Below, in pieces: positions 63,302 through 64,000 of a stretch of DNA of 64,000 bases. Origin of the DNA: Owenia fusiformis (Eukaryota; Annelida; Polychaeta; Sabellida; Oweniidae); NCBI GenBank assembly GCA_903813345.2, contig CAIIXF020000010.1, positions 14,267,181 to 14,331,180 on the forward strand. The letters run 5' to 3'. Each line of letters starts with the position of its first letter. Within the stretch, counting starts at the first letter, position 1. A model generated the notes under the pieces. That model saw only the letters and a list, made by a program, of their open reading frames with translations, ran no database searches and had not been told where the DNA came from. The position numbers and the translations under genes were made by a program.

Positions 63302-64000
63302 TCGATAAGTGTAACACCTCCAAAACGGAACTCTTTTTAGCTCTATCAAAGGTGTTCCACTTAAACAGGTTGCATTTGACCTTATGAAAAATATTCTAGA
63401 GAAACTGAGCTTGTATTCGAGAATGCAAATAGCATCTACCAGATGGCAAACTCATATGTTCTGCTCTGGCCCCAAACCTAGTAAAAATAACGATTTAATC
63501 TGATTATTAAGCAGCAACTAACACCTACTATCGAGTTGTTCGGCATTGAGAATAGTGGAAGTAAACCTGGTGCATGTGTTTAGACGCAAAACACATTTTT
63601 AGTTTGTTTCAGCATGTGTCAATGGCATCAAATCTCGTGATCACTTTTAATCGAAAAGTGGGTTGATCAATATCGCAACTTCAATTAATTACCCCAATTG
63701 TGTATTTTACATGAACCCTGTACAAAATATATATATAAGATACCATATTTTATGCCGACGTCACATTTGCTCCGATCTTCAATACTGGTGCCCAGCAGAG
63801 TATGAGTAATTTGTTCTAAACTAAATCAGGCCTCCTAGACTTCCACTAACACAATCATCAGTTTTGACATTGTTAACAAGGGTTCTCAAAACCCGAATAT
63901 GAATTCTTTAGTCGCAAACCACCAGTTCCTCTCTCCCAAACATATTTCTCCAACATCGAAAAAAACACAAAAAAGTGTAGCAACAATGTAGTTTGCGACA
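63302..64000. other. SCAMP intron sequence, no feature seen
   Basis: No splice-bounded coding segment resembling the last SCAMP membrane span or C-terminal tail, and no recognised repeat. Confidence 0.5.

Overview
The window is animal nuclear DNA: AT-rich, with multi-exon genes, GT-AG introns and many small DNA transposons. Repeats that start with AGCTCAC plus a tetranucleotide tract, repeats that start with TTATCCC plus a CCGT tract, and a C1q-domain lectin gene all suggest a marine invertebrate. A lophotrochozoan such as a mollusc is my best guess, but the sequence does not settle it.

Three protein-coding genes were reconstructed exon by exon from splice sites and reading phase. (1) On the + strand, 1460-28548 is a 14-exon gene for a secreted protein of about 645 residues. 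It has a signal peptide, a CNTNAP/neurexin-IV-type fibrinogen-like domain, a C-type lectin domain placed inside that domain, two sushi domains and a C-terminal C1q domain. (2) On the - strand, 46005-29678 is a complete 20-exon AP-3 complex beta subunit of 1098 residues. (3) On the + strand, 46404 to beyond 62004 is a secretory carrier membrane protein (SCAMP) gene whose last exon or exons lie outside the window. Genes 1 and 2 converge at 28.5-29.7 kb. Genes 2 and 3 are head to head, with 398 bp between start codons and a shared promoter. Both products work in post-Golgi and endosomal membrane traffic.

The most striking feature is in SCAMP. The exon for transmembrane segment 1, the luminal loop, transmembrane segment 2 and the conserved cytoplasmic CW(Y/F)RPxYKAFR segment is present in seven tandem, divergent, intact copies (52415-60340). 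All share identical splice phases (in phase 1, out phase 2), so exactly one copy can be used per mRNA without a frameshift. The exon just before is also duplicated (50051 and 50392); the second copy is open but has GA where its GT donor should be. This looks like a mutually exclusive exon array that varies the luminal loop of a vesicle protein.

Introns are crowded with mobile DNA. There are six Helitron-like TTATCCC elements, a 6.6-kb CACTG-ended element, and a nearly intact mariner whose transposase holds a 171-bp intron and which sits inside a foldback element. There are also hAT-like and PIF/Harbinger-like MITEs, large foldbacks, a 946-bp perfect GTCT microsatellite and three minisatellites. 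No tRNA or rRNA genes and no CRISPR arrays were seen.
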